A stretch of 64,000 bases of DNA from RGIG5612 sp050944475 (GTDB lineage: Bacteria; Bacillota; Clostridia; Lachnospirales; Lachnospiraceae). Location: NCBI GenBank assembly GCA_050944475.1, contig JBMNRD010000006.1, positions 102,314-166,313 of the forward strand, read 5' to 3'. The notes beneath the pieces were generated by a model. It searched no databases. It had not been told where the DNA came from and saw only the letters and a program-made list of their open reading frames with translations. Of this stretch, positions 16,703 to 24,828 are shown piece after piece. Positions within the stretch are counted from its first letter, which is position 1, and each line of letters opens with the position of its first letter. A program made the translations under genes and the position numbers.

Positions 16703-17983
16703 ATGAAATACAAAAAACGAATTATAGATGGATTGCTGGATATAAATATGCAGGCTTTCGGTGCGACATGGATTAAAGGTCCAAAAGGATGCGGCAAGAC
16801 GACATCAGCCAAGCAAAAGGCAAAAACCGTTGTTGAGTTCCAGGATGAGGAATATCGTGATAATTTATTAATGATTGGAGAAACCTCACCCAAAAAATTA
16901 TTGCTGGGTGAAAAACCGATACTCTTTGATGAATGGCAAGATGTACCGAAACTTTGGGGTGCTGTTCGTAAGGATGTTGATGATACCGGTAAAAAGGGCC
17001 AATACATTTTAACCGGCTCTTCTTCAAAAAATATAGATACCCCCCATACAGGCACACTGCGCATTAGTCAGTTAAAGATGCATCCTATGAGTCTTTGGGA
17101 AAGTGAAGGGTCTAATGGTAGTGTTTCTTTAAAAAAATTATTTGAGCGGCCGGATTTTTTTGATGGTTGTAAATCGAATCTATCTATAGACGATATTATT
17201 TATTCCATTTGCCGAGGAGGATGGCCCGGAATTTTTTCTATAAAAAATAACGGGACAAAATTGCAAGTGGCGCGGGAGTTGTTTAAGCAAACATATTCTG
17301 TGGATATTTCTAATATTGACGGAGTAAAAAGAAATGAAAGATGGGCTCAAGGTATATTGCAATCTTACGCACGAAATATTTGTACAACGGCTGCAACAAA
17401 AACGATTTATGGTGATGTGAAAGCAAATCATAATATTGGAGAAAGTACTTTTTTTGAATATATTAATGCGTTAGAAAAACTTTTTATAATTGATGACATA
17501 GATGCCTGGTCTCCGGCTATTCGATCGAAAACTGCAATTCGATCATCCCCTAAAAGAAATTTTATTGATCCGTCAATTGCTGTCGCGGCAATGGGACTTT
17601 CACCTGATTATTTTAATAGAGATTTTCAGACTTTGGGCTTTTTATTTGAATCGTTGTGTATCAGAGATTTAAAGATTTATTCATCCGCATTTGATGGAAG
17701 AATGTCTTATTATCGTGACCGTTACGGTTTGGAGGCCGATGGGGTTTTACATTTAAGTGACGGACGTTATGCACTCATAGAGTTTAAGTTGGGAGAATCC
17801 GGAATTGAAGAAGGAGCAAAGCATCTTTGTGAAATCGAAAGTTTGGTTAGAGAGTATAATAAAAAGGAAAAACAAAATCATCTCCGCATGCCGGACTTGA
17901 AATTGGTAATTACCGCAACTCAATTTGGTTATCGGAGAGATGACGGTGTATTGGTTATTCCTATTGGCTGCTTAAAAGATTAA
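16703..17983 (+). CDS. AAA_14/DUF4143 family ATPase
   Basis: The protein (426 residues) is of the large, poorly understood AAA_14 plus DUF4143 family, common in anaerobes and often in accessory regions. The Walker A motif is GPKGCGKTT (about 26-34), and Walker B is in PILFDEWQDVP. The C-terminal DUF4143 part has the restriction-nuclease-like segment with ALIEFKLGE. An upstream ATG at 16673 is in frame, but ATG 16703 has GGGAAG at good spacing and begins with the usual KYKKRII. Codon use is AT-rich compared with the core genes. Function is unknown; roles in defence or mobile-element biology have been proposed for relatives only by context. Confidence 0.88.
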   Translation: MKYKKRIIDGLLDINMQAFGATWIKGPKGCGKTTSAKQKAKTVVEFQDEEYRDNLLMIGETSPKKLLLGEKPILFDEWQDVPKLWGAVRKDVDDTGKKGQYILTGSSSKNIDTPHTGTLRISQLKMHPMSLWESEGSNGSVSLKKLFERPDFFDGCKSNLSIDDIIYSICRGGWPGIFSIKNNGTKLQVARELFKQTYSVDISNIDGVKRNERWAQGILQSYARNICTTAATKTIYGDVKANHNIGESTFFEYINALEKLFIIDDIDAWSPAIRSKTAIRSSPKRNFIDPSIAVAAMGLSPDYFNRDFQTLGFLFESLCIRDLKIYSSAFDGRMSYYRDRYGLEADGVLHLSDGRYALIEFKLGESGIEEGAKHLCEIESLVREYNKKEKQNHLRMPDLKLVITATQFGYRRDDGVLVIPIGCLKD

Positions 17984-18118
17984 TGCCGGAATTAAAACTT
18001 TTTTAGATTATGTTAATTATTCTGATATATATGCAAATGTTAATTAATGTTGCTTGTATCAGAAGCAGTCGGTTTGTATCATAATAATGTGCGAGTCAAA
18101 CAGAAAGGGTACAGGATT

Positions 18119-18253
18119 ATGATTAATGAGAATATAAAGTATTTTCGAAAATCTAAAGGAATCACTCAAGAAGAAATGGCGGTAAAATTAAATGTTGTAC
18201 GGCAAACCGTCTCAAAGTGGGAAAATGCCGATTGTCTGGTATTATCCTCCTGA
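18119..18253 (+). pseudogene. Truncated XRE-family helix-turn-helix regulator
   Basis: Only the first 44 codons remain. MINENIKYFRKSKGITQEEM and the helix-turn-helix VVRQTVSKWENADC are clear, but the reading frame stops after CLVLSS where the rest of the DNA-binding domain and the effector domain should follow. The coding sequence then runs into the hydrolase fragment, so a deletion has fused two unrelated genes. A truncated product could still be made (GAAAGG upstream), but it is probably inactive. Confidence 0.7.
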
Positions 18254-18296
18254 AATTGGATTAAATGGAATGGTTTTTATAACTCGTAATATGTAG

Positions 18297-18626
18297 GATG
18301 GAACAGGCGAATATGACCTAAGATTCGGTAAAGCATTTTATGACTTTTCTTGGTTTCAGGGACTTGATCAAAGGGAGATGCTGAGCGAAATTAAATGTCC
18401 GACATTGATTCTTCATGTTGCTCCATCAAAGGAGACTGCACCGGGTTATTATGATAAAAATGGAATTCTGCTTTCGGCAATGGATGAAAAGGACGCGGAA
18501 GAAGTAAAGGCATTGATTAAGGGGAGTACGCTTAAATCCGGATATAAATCAAGTCACGACATCCATGCCGACTTGCCTAAACAGTTTATTGAGGCTGTTA
18601 TGGAGTTAAGCTTGCAAGCAGAATAA
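18297..18626 (+). pseudogene. C-terminal fragment of an alpha/beta hydrolase
   Basis: The open frame codes for YDLRFGKAFYDFSWFQGLD followed by MLSEIKCPTLILHVAPSKE and ends with the cap and histidine region (SSHDIHADLPKQFIEAVMEL), which matches the last third of alpha/beta hydrolases; the H in HDIH is the likely catalytic histidine. The N-terminal two thirds with the nucleophile serine are missing, and a stop lies directly upstream. An internal ATG at 18378 is not preceded by a ribosome site. Confidence 0.7.
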
Positions 18627-18796
18627 AAACATTTGGCGAGTTATTAATAATAAGATAAACCTAGAATATTAAATATTAAATAAGGGGCGAACTTATTGGA
18701 TAGATAGAACCTAATGAAGAATATATCATCAGTTATGCTGAGGCAGGTGAAGAGAATGTTTTACACAGGTTTGATGCAGCACGGTTTTTTAAATTT

Positions 18797-19789
18797 TTAA
18801 TTTCTCAGATTAAGATTATATGCGCTTTCCGGAAGACCGGTAGTTTCTTTTACCTTATTCCACTCTGCCTGTGTTCCATAAAAGTCTATGGTTATTTTTT
18901 TATCCGGAGAAGCACTTCCGGTAAAAAGATATTTTGCAGATTTATAGCTTGATGCCGGATTATAGTGCCAGGTAACTTTATTTAAATCACTTAAATCCGA
19001 AAAAACATTCGAACCCATATCATTTATATTATTTGTAATTGTGACCTCTGTAAGACCGGAACCTTGGAATGCTCCTGAGCTCAGAACCCTCATAGTATCC
19101 GGAAAATACACCTGCTTTAATCCTGTTTGATTATTAAATACCTCTTGCGCTATATCAGTAAGCCCTTCCTTAATGTAAAGGCTTCCGCTTATTGTCTTAC
19201 CGGCCCTTATTCCTATTACCGCCCATGTTCCGTGATTTTTATTATTTAAGATTAGCGAACCGCTTGGCCCTGTTAAATCTTCCCAAGTAGTCGTAGTGCC
19301 GTCATTATCAAGTCCGCCGCTTGCTGTAGTGAGCGGCGGAGTGCTGCCGCTGCCAGAGCCTCCCTCCCACCAAAGCTTTACATCACCGTTTGCATAAACG
19401 ATTACCTTGACATATCCGTCCTTTGGAACATCAGAATCCGCCTCGGATAACGAGCCCACGGGTCTTACAGCAGATTTGCCGTAGCCCTTTGCAGGCGCGT
19501 TGTCACTTACACGTCCTGTTGATGTATCAAAATAATAGGTTTTCGCTGTACTTTCCTCTGAAAATAGATAGTCAACAACCGCCGCGCCCTTTGCGCTGCG
19601 TTCGTTTGCCAAATCAACACTTGCCTTTGCTTTGTTAAGCTGCGCGTTAATAACAGGTATAGCTATCGCAACAAGAACACCTATGATAGCAACGACTATC
19701 AAAAGTTCCATAAGTGTAAAGCCGTTTCTTTGCTCTGCGCTATATGATTTTATACACAAATTCTTTTTTATTTCTTTAAGTCTGCTCAT
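18797..19789 (-). CDS. Pilin-like protein fused to BspA-type leucine-rich repeats
   Basis: The 330 residues begin with a leader and the prepilin site G23|F24 (RNG|FTLMELLIVV, E28), followed by the hydrophobic pilin helix (about 24-45) and a pilin-like head (to about 145) ending in VKLWWEGG. A Ser/Gly/Thr linker then leads to a C-terminal region (about 200-285) with BspA/LRR_5 style repeats such as LTDIAQEVFNNQTGLKQVYFP and VLSSGAFQGSGLTEVTI. This looks like a pilus-tip or surface adhesin delivered through the type IV pilin route. It faces the opposite way to its neighbours. No assembly genes are nearby. The fusion is in one uninterrupted frame. Confidence 0.85.
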   Translation of the reverse strand: MSRLKEIKKNLCIKSYSAEQRNGFTLMELLIVVAIIGVLVAIAIPVINAQLNKAKASVDLANERSAKGAAVVDYLFSEESTAKTYYFDTSTGRVSDNAPAKGYGKSAVRPVGSLSEADSDVPKDGYVKVIVYANGDVKLWWEGGSGSGSTPPLTTASGGLDNDGTTTTWEDLTGPSGSLILNNKNHGTWAVIGIRAGKTISGSLYIKEGLTDIAQEVFNNQTGLKQVYFPDTMRVLSSGAFQGSGLTEVTITNNINDMGSNVFSDLSDLNKVTWHYNPASSYKSAKYLFTGSASPDKKITIDFYGTQAEWNKVKETTGLPESAYNLNLRN

Positions 19790-19864
19790 TTGTGCTGTAA
19801 AAAATTAGCGGTAGCGCTGCAATCCTGCAGTCAATAATAGCCGCATGCATTATAATCTACTTAC

Positions 19865-19894
19865 TTTATACCACATATATAAATTTTCACGCAA
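19865..19894 (-). promoter_or_regulatory. Probable promoter of the pilin-LRR gene
   Basis: On the minus strand TTGCGT (19894-19889) is followed after 18 bases by TATAAA (19870-19865), about 75 bases before the ATG. A second TATAAT nearer the gene has no clear -35. Confidence 0.45.
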
Positions 19895-19972
19895 GTACTT
19901 AAAAAGCCTGCCGCCTTTTTCGTTTGCTGAACCTGCTTGATTTCAAGGGGTTGAGCCCGTTGCTCTATTAAT

Positions 19973-20012
19973 TGACCCGTTCGGGGTCATTTCCGGGGCG
20001 GCATTTCGCCCC
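19973..20012. other. Tandem GC-rich hairpins in an AT-rich spacer
   Basis: The 360-base gap before the VWA gene holds the pilin-LRR promoter, the second 33-bp repeat copy and two adjacent hairpins: TGACCC/GGGTCA (19973-19978, 19984-19989) and GGGGCG/CGCCCC (19995-20000, 20007-20012). No strong T-run follows. They contrast sharply with the surrounding AT-rich DNA and may be an insertion-sequence end or an old terminator pair. Confidence 0.45.
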
Positions 20013-20150
20013 CTTTGTCGGGATAGCAATTTTTCTTTGTTATATTCGGATTTATATAAAATTCACATAAATTATACATGCTTTTTACACGCTCAAGTTA
20101 TTTATATTTTATAATATAAAATATATACTTAATGAGATGGAGGGGAGTTT

Positions 20151-21761
20151 ATGTCTAAAAAAGCTTCTATATCAATATTGCTTATTTTTTTAATTCTGCT
20201 TTCTGCTTGTGGCGGAATCAAAAAAAACAACAATCAAAATTCCGGCTCTAAGCAAAGTGTTTTCGGAACCGGCGGTACAGTAATCCGAATAGTATCGGGT
20301 TCGGAAAATAAAGAGCTTGAACCGTTAATAGAACAATATTGCAAAAAAAATAAAGTAACTATAGAAATGACCTACATGGGTTCAGTCGATATTATGAGAC
20401 AACTTCAAGCCGACGCCGCAAACTACGATGCCGTTTGGCCGGCTTCTTCCATATGGATTTCCATGGGAGACAGAGATTTTAAAGTTAAGCATACGGAGTC
20501 TATAAGCCTCAGTCCCGTAGTTTTCGGTATAAAAAAGTCCTTAGCCGAGAGTCTTGGCTTTGTCGGCAAAGAAGTATCTATAAACGATATTATGTCAAAA
20601 ATAAGCTCGGGAGAATTGAAGTTTTGCATGACATCAGCCACGCAATCCAATTCAGGCGCGGGTGCATATTTAGGCTTTTTATCCGGTCTGTCCGGCAATC
20701 CCGAGGTGCTCACCGAAGAAGACTTGCAAAAGCCGCAGCTAAAGGAAGATATTACAAATTTACTGAGCGGAGTTGACAGGTCTTCGGGCAGTTCTGAATG
20801 GTTAAAAACCTTATTTTTAAACGGTGACTACGATTCCATGGTAAACTATGAATCCTTGATTATTACTACAAATCAAGAATTAATTGCGAGAGGTGAGGAG
20901 CCGCTTTACCTGGTTTATCCGTATGACGGACTTTCTATTTCCGATTCACCGCTTGGGTATATAGACCGGGGCGACAAGAATAAAGAAGAAGCTTTTTTAG
21001 ACTTTCAAAAATATCTCTTGAGTGAAGAAATTCAGAGCGAATTGCAAAAATTAGGCAGGCGTACAGGTTATGAAGGCGTATTTGATGAAAATGAGGGAGT
21101 ATTTAAAAAAGAGTGGGGCATAGATACCGATAAAATCCTTTCTCCGATCAAGCTTCCGACCGCAGATGTTATTATGGAAGCCTTGAATCTTTATCAAGGG
21201 GAATTCAGAAAGCCTTCTCTCTCCATATATTGTCTCGATTTTTCAGGTTCCATGACAGGCAAGGGAGAAAGGGAAGTAAAGGAAGCAATGGACTTAATCC
21301 TTGACCAGAAAAAGGCAAAAGACCTGCTATTGCAGGCAAACCCGGCGGAAGTAAATCAAGTTATTTTTTTTAACAGTAATGTGATAGAAAGCGTTATAAT
21401 CGATCCGAGTACGGAAGAAGCTTTAAATGAATTAAATAAAAGAATTAAAAATCAGTCAGCCGGCGGAGGCACTGATATGTACAGGGCGATGATTGAAGGA
21501 TTAATCACCCTGGGAACTTATGATTTAAATAAATACAATCCTGCCATAATACTGCTTACCGACGGAGAAAGCGGAGGCAGCTTTAATGACTTCAAAGCCG
21601 CTTACAAAGAGCTCGGTCAAGATATACCGGTGTTTTCGATTATGTTCGGAGATGCAAATCCTAAACAATTGAAAGAAATAGCGGAATACACGGGAGCAAG
21701 AGTATTTGACGGCAGAGAAAACCTTGCGGGGGCCTTTAGAAACGTAAAGGGATATAATTAA
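20151..21761 (+). CDS. Lipoprotein with solute-binding domain and VWA domain
   Basis: The 536-residue lipoprotein has a signal peptide with lipobox LLSAC (C near residue 20). Residues about 45-330 resemble a periplasmic solute-binding fold: IRIVSGSENKELEPLIEQY at the start, and TQSNSGAGAYLG as the ligand-loop motif. Residues about 350-530 form a von Willebrand factor A domain with a complete metal site: DFSGSM (D363, S365, S367), T441 in GGGTDM and D471 in LLTDGESGG. It should sit on the outer face of the membrane, binding a ligand and, through the metal site, a protein partner. It heads an operon of four genes with gaps of 10 and 0 bases. The ribosome site is GGAGGGG. Confidence 0.88.
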   Translation: MSKKASISILLIFLILLSACGGIKKNNNQNSGSKQSVFGTGGTVIRIVSGSENKELEPLIEQYCKKNKVTIEMTYMGSVDIMRQLQADAANYDAVWPASSIWISMGDRDFKVKHTESISLSPVVFGIKKSLAESLGFVGKEVSINDIMSKISSGELKFCMTSATQSNSGAGAYLGFLSGLSGNPEVLTEEDLQKPQLKEDITNLLSGVDRSSGSSEWLKTLFLNGDYDSMVNYESLIITTNQELIARGEEPLYLVYPYDGLSISDSPLGYIDRGDKNKEEAFLDFQKYLLSEEIQSELQKLGRRTGYEGVFDENEGVFKKEWGIDTDKILSPIKLPTADVIMEALNLYQGEFRKPSLSIYCLDFSGSMTGKGEREVKEAMDLILDQKKAKDLLLQANPAEVNQVIFFNSNVIESVIIDPSTEEALNELNKRIKNQSAGGGTDMYRAMIEGLITLGTYDLNKYNPAIILLTDGESGGSFNDFKAAYKELGQDIPVFSIMFGDANPKQLKEIAEYTGARVFDGRENLAGAFRNVKGYN

Positions 21762-21771
21762 AAGGATATCT

Positions 21772-22374
21772 ATGAAAAGCAGAGAAATATTTCGTATAAT
21801 AATAAGCCTGTTAGGGGGTTTGGCGGCTTTTGCCTTGACCATGTTTTTTCGCATGCCGCTCCCGATGATTATCTTAATTCCCGTAGCAGTCTATGCGGGG
21901 GTTTATTTGGTGTCAAAACCCGTGATAAAGATAGGTTCCCTAAAGCTAAGCGATGTCAAGGGAGAAGAGATGAAATCCCTTATGAAAGATGCCTATGAAG
22001 ACCTGGATATTCTGGACAAAACCGGCAAAAAAATTCAAGACCCTACTGTCAGAAAACTGGCTTTGGAATTATATCAATCCGGAATATCCATATTTGAGCA
22101 CTTGCAAGAAAATCCCGACAAAATAGGCCTTGCAAGAAGATTTATAAATTATTATTTAGACACGGCGGCGGGTCTCTTGGAAAAATATCAAAAATTAATC
22201 TCTTCGAGAGTTAGAGGAGAATCTGTTGAAAAGGCGAAAGCCGATATTGTAAGCGGTCTTACGGTGCTCACAAGGGCATTTGATCAGCAATACGAGAGAT
22301 TGATGCAGGGCGAGATTATGGATATTACAACAGATGTTAAAGTTCTGGAACAGACTTTAAGATCGGAGGAATAA
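21772..22374 (+). CDS. XpaC-like membrane protein (5-bromo-4-chloroindolyl phosphate hydrolysis family)
   Basis: This protein of 200 residues has two N-terminal membrane helices (about 8-26 and 28-46) and a cytoplasmic helical domain. It matches the XpaC family, named after a B. subtilis gene linked to indolyl phosphate hydrolysis, although no phosphatase motif is visible. In B. subtilis xpaC and the telA homologue yaaN are adjacent; here one gene lies between them. The helical tail (ADIVSGLTVLTRAFDQQYERLMQGEIMDI) is typical. It starts 10 bases after the VWA gene, ends directly against the next start, and is likely a membrane partner of TelA. Confidence 0.75.
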   Translation: MKSREIFRIIISLLGGLAAFALTMFFRMPLPMIILIPVAVYAGVYLVSKPVIKIGSLKLSDVKGEEMKSLMKDAYEDLDILDKTGKKIQDPTVRKLALELYQSGISIFEHLQENPDKIGLARRFINYYLDTAAGLLEKYQKLISSRVRGESVEKAKADIVSGLTVLTRAFDQQYERLMQGEIMDITTDVKVLEQTLRSEE

Positions 22375-23433
22375 ATGAAATCAAAGTGGATAGGATTAAT
22401 TATACTCATTGTTGCGATGGCGGCGGTAGCAGGGTATTTTATATTGGCTCCTAAACCAGTGGATAAAATAAACGGCTATCTTGGAGGAGAAAAAATCGGT
22501 CTCTTTGAGGATGAGAATTTTAAAAAAGAAATGGCAAAAAAATATTCCTTAGAGCTCAACTACAGAAAGGCAGGTTCTTTGGATATGGTAAGAGCCGACA
22601 AAAAAGGCATGAGCTATCTTTTTCCGGCTTCGCAAACAGCGCTTGAATTATATAAGGCGGAAATAGGTTCCCCCATGAGGTCTGAAATAATATTAAATAC
22701 GCCGTTGGTTATTTATACTCATTCATTAGTCAGAGACAGCTTGCAAGAGGCCGGTATAGTTTCCGAGTCAAACGGCTCCTACTTTATGGACATGGACAAA
22801 TTCGTAGCAGCGGTCAAGGAAGGTAAAACTTGGGCTGATATAGGGTTGCCGCAGCTTTACGGCTCGATATTGGTAAAGACTACGGATCCGACCAAATCAA
22901 ATTCGGGGAATATGTTTGCAGGGCTTTTAGCTAATGCCATGAACGGCGGCAGAGTTGTTGATTCTACATCCGTCTACAAAGTCTTGCCTGATTTAAAAGA
23001 TTTTTTTAAGAGAATGGGGTATATGGATACTTCGTCAGCGGATTTGTTTGATCAGTTCTTAAAAATGGGTGTAGGCTCCTATCCTATGATAGCTGCCTAT
23101 GAAAATCAGATTTTGGAATTTGCGGTTACTAATCCCGATATCTGGGAAAAAGTCGGAAACGACTTATGTATAATCTATCCTACGCCTACGGTATATTCTT
23201 CCCATGTGATGATTGCCCTGGATGACAAAGGGGATTATGCTATAGACGCGCTTATGGACCCCGTGATTCAGGATATAGCATGGAAAGACCACGGCTTCAG
23301 GACAGGAATTTCCGGAAACCAGGAAGAGACGGATATTTTCGGAGTGAACGGAGTTTCATCGCAGGTAACAGGCGTTATGCCTATGCCTGATTTTAAAACT
23401 ATGGATATAATTGTAAGAGAACTTTCAGATTAG
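22375..23433 (+). CDS. Membrane-anchored solute-binding-like protein
   Basis: This protein has 352 residues. An uncleaved N-terminal helix (about 6-24, no lipobox) anchors a large outer domain that resembles the solute-binding part of the first gene in the operon. It shares the motif DPTKSNSGNMFAGLLA (near 178-192) with TQSNSGAGAYLG there, the order of secondary structure, and segments such as SYLFPASQTALELY against YDAVWPASSIW. It has no VWA domain. The two proteins look like paralogues, one mobile lipoprotein with an added VWA domain and one fixed subunit. It starts immediately after the XpaC-like gene. No transporter permease or ATPase accompanies it, so transport is unlikely. Confidence 0.75.
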   Translation: MKSKWIGLIILIVAMAAVAGYFILAPKPVDKINGYLGGEKIGLFEDENFKKEMAKKYSLELNYRKAGSLDMVRADKKGMSYLFPASQTALELYKAEIGSPMRSEIILNTPLVIYTHSLVRDSLQEAGIVSESNGSYFMDMDKFVAAVKEGKTWADIGLPQLYGSILVKTTDPTKSNSGNMFAGLLANAMNGGRVVDSTSVYKVLPDLKDFFKRMGYMDTSSADLFDQFLKMGVGSYPMIAAYENQILEFAVTNPDIWEKVGNDLCIIYPTPTVYSSHVMIALDDKGDYAIDALMDPVIQDIAWKDHGFRTGISGNQEETDIFGVNGVSSQVTGVMPMPDFKTMDIIVRELSD

Positions 23434-23444
23434 AGGAGGAAAAT

Positions 23445-24602
23445 ATGACAGGTATAACTTTGGATGATTTGCAAAAAAACTCAGGCAAGAATTTGCAAGC
23501 GACTCAAGATACGAACAATTTAACAGAGGAAGTTAAAAACGAGCTTACAGTAATCGACAAAGGAGAATTGAATCCCGAACAAAGACAAAGAGTTAACGAG
23601 ATAAAAAATGAACTTGATTTACTTGACTCCAATCAGACCGTAACATTCGGAGTCGGCGCGCAGAGGAAACTTTCAGACTTCTCCGACAACATACTGAATA
23701 AGATAAAAAATAAGGATACAGGAGAAGTGGGTGTTCTTTTGTCGGATTTGCTTGCAAATGTTAAGGAGCTGGAGATTGATGAATTGGGAGAGTCTAAGGG
23801 TTTTCTGTCAAACATACCTTTTATCTCCTCCATAAGTAAAAAGATTGAAAGATTTAAAAATAAATACGAAAATGTGGAAGTTCAAATAGACAGAATAGAA
23901 GGACAGCTCGATAAAGCAAGAATTCAAATGCTTAAGGACATCACGATGTTTGATGAGCTTTATGCCAAAAATTTAGAATACTTCTATGATTTACAATTAT
24001 ATATAAAAGCCGGCGAAGAAATTATAGACGAAACAAGAAATACAACCATTCCTAAACTCAGACAGGAAGCCGCGGATTCCGATGATCATATGTCGGCGCA
24101 GCTCGTATCGGATTTTGAAGATACCGTAAACCGATTTGAGAAAAAAGTACACGATCTTAAACTCTCCAAAACCATGAGTATTCAAACCGCGCCGCAGATA
24201 AAGCTTATACAGAATAACGATAAATTGCTTGTAGATAAGATTCAGACAGCGATACTGAATACTATACCTTTATGGAAGAGCCAGATAGTTATCGCACTCG
24301 GACTTGCGCGTCAGGAAACCGCCCTTAAACTTCAAAAAGAAGTAAGCGATACCACTAACGAACTGCTTCTGAAAAACTCAGCAAAATTAAAACAAAATAC
24401 TGTAGAAGTAGCAAAAGAATCAGAGAGAGGCATAATAGAAATAGAAACACTGAAACAAGTTAATAAAGACTTGATAGATACTATAAACGAAACTATAAAG
24501 ATACAGCAGGAAGGCCGAACAAGACGTGAAAAGGTCGAAGAAGAACTTTTGGCGATTGAAGGAGAATTGAAAAATTCTTTACTTGCCGCCAGACAAAGAT
24601 AG
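23445..24602 (+). CDS. TelA family (toxic anion resistance) protein
   Basis: TelA-like proteins were named from tellurite resistance in plasmid RK2, and relatives such as B. subtilis YaaN and listerial TelA affect resistance to cell-wall drugs and bacteriocins. The 385 residues are almost wholly helical with long coiled coils and no membrane helix, so the protein is cytoplasmic. Recognisable parts are LSNIPFISSISKKIERFKNKY, VQIDRIEGQLDKARIQMLKDITMFDELY and the C-terminal IVIALGLARQETALKLQKEV. It ends the operon, 11 bases after the previous gene, with ribosome site GAGGAGG. Confidence 0.9.
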   Translation: MTGITLDDLQKNSGKNLQATQDTNNLTEEVKNELTVIDKGELNPEQRQRVNEIKNELDLLDSNQTVTFGVGAQRKLSDFSDNILNKIKNKDTGEVGVLLSDLLANVKELEIDELGESKGFLSNIPFISSISKKIERFKNKYENVEVQIDRIEGQLDKARIQMLKDITMFDELYAKNLEYFYDLQLYIKAGEEIIDETRNTTIPKLRQEAADSDDHMSAQLVSDFEDTVNRFEKKVHDLKLSKTMSIQTAPQIKLIQNNDKLLVDKIQTAILNTIPLWKSQIVIALGLARQETALKLQKEVSDTTNELLLKNSAKLKQNTVEVAKESERGIIEIETLKQVNKDLIDTINETIKIQQEGRTRREKVEEELLAIEGELKNSLLAARQR

Positions 24603-24626
24603 CTTTTTAACGGTAAACAGTTTGCC

Positions 24627-24695
24627 TTGCACCCGCTACTCCCTGCTTTGCACTCATGGGTATAGATTTGCACCCACGATCGTCATTTTGCATCC
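24627..24695 (+). repeat. Four TTGCAYYC iterons at 20-21 bp intervals
   Basis: TTGCACCC (24627), TTGCACTC (24648), TTGCACCC (24668) and TTGCATCC (24688) lie 21, 20 and 20 bases apart, two helical turns, in the 225-base gap after telA. Beyond them is only a weak hairpin GGCTT/AAGCC with a T-run at 24752. Such evenly spaced sites suggest protein binding or the end of an insertion element. Confidence 0.6.
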
Positions 24696-24828
24696 ACAGG
24701 CTGGAATTCTATCAATTAGTCATTAGGCTTGTAAAGCCATCGTGCGGATTTTTTTTATCATGTCCCGGTAAAGCAGAAATAATTACATGATAATCCTTTT
24801 CCAAAAGCGGAATAACATATTCTCGCTT

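Larger units (their letters stand above)
15091..19940 (+). repeat. 33-bp direct repeat (15091-15123 and 19908-19940) flanking 4.8 kb
   Basis: The two 33-base segments are identical at 30 positions, same length, both containing GTTTGCTGAACC and GCTTGA. They bracket the segment with fic, the AAA ATPase, two broken genes and the second pilin gene. The first copy is contiguous with repeat R2 behind the first pilin gene. Confidence 0.65.

Noticed and set aside
20084..20129. Promoter for the VWA operon
   Set aside because: TATAAT (20109) and TATACT (20124) are present in very AT-rich DNA, but no -35 lies at suitable spacing, so no specific promoter is claimed.
24720..24760. Terminator of the telA operon
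   Set aside because: The stem GGCTT/AAGCC is separated from the T-run by about ten bases, so function is doubtful; mentioned only in the iteron entry.
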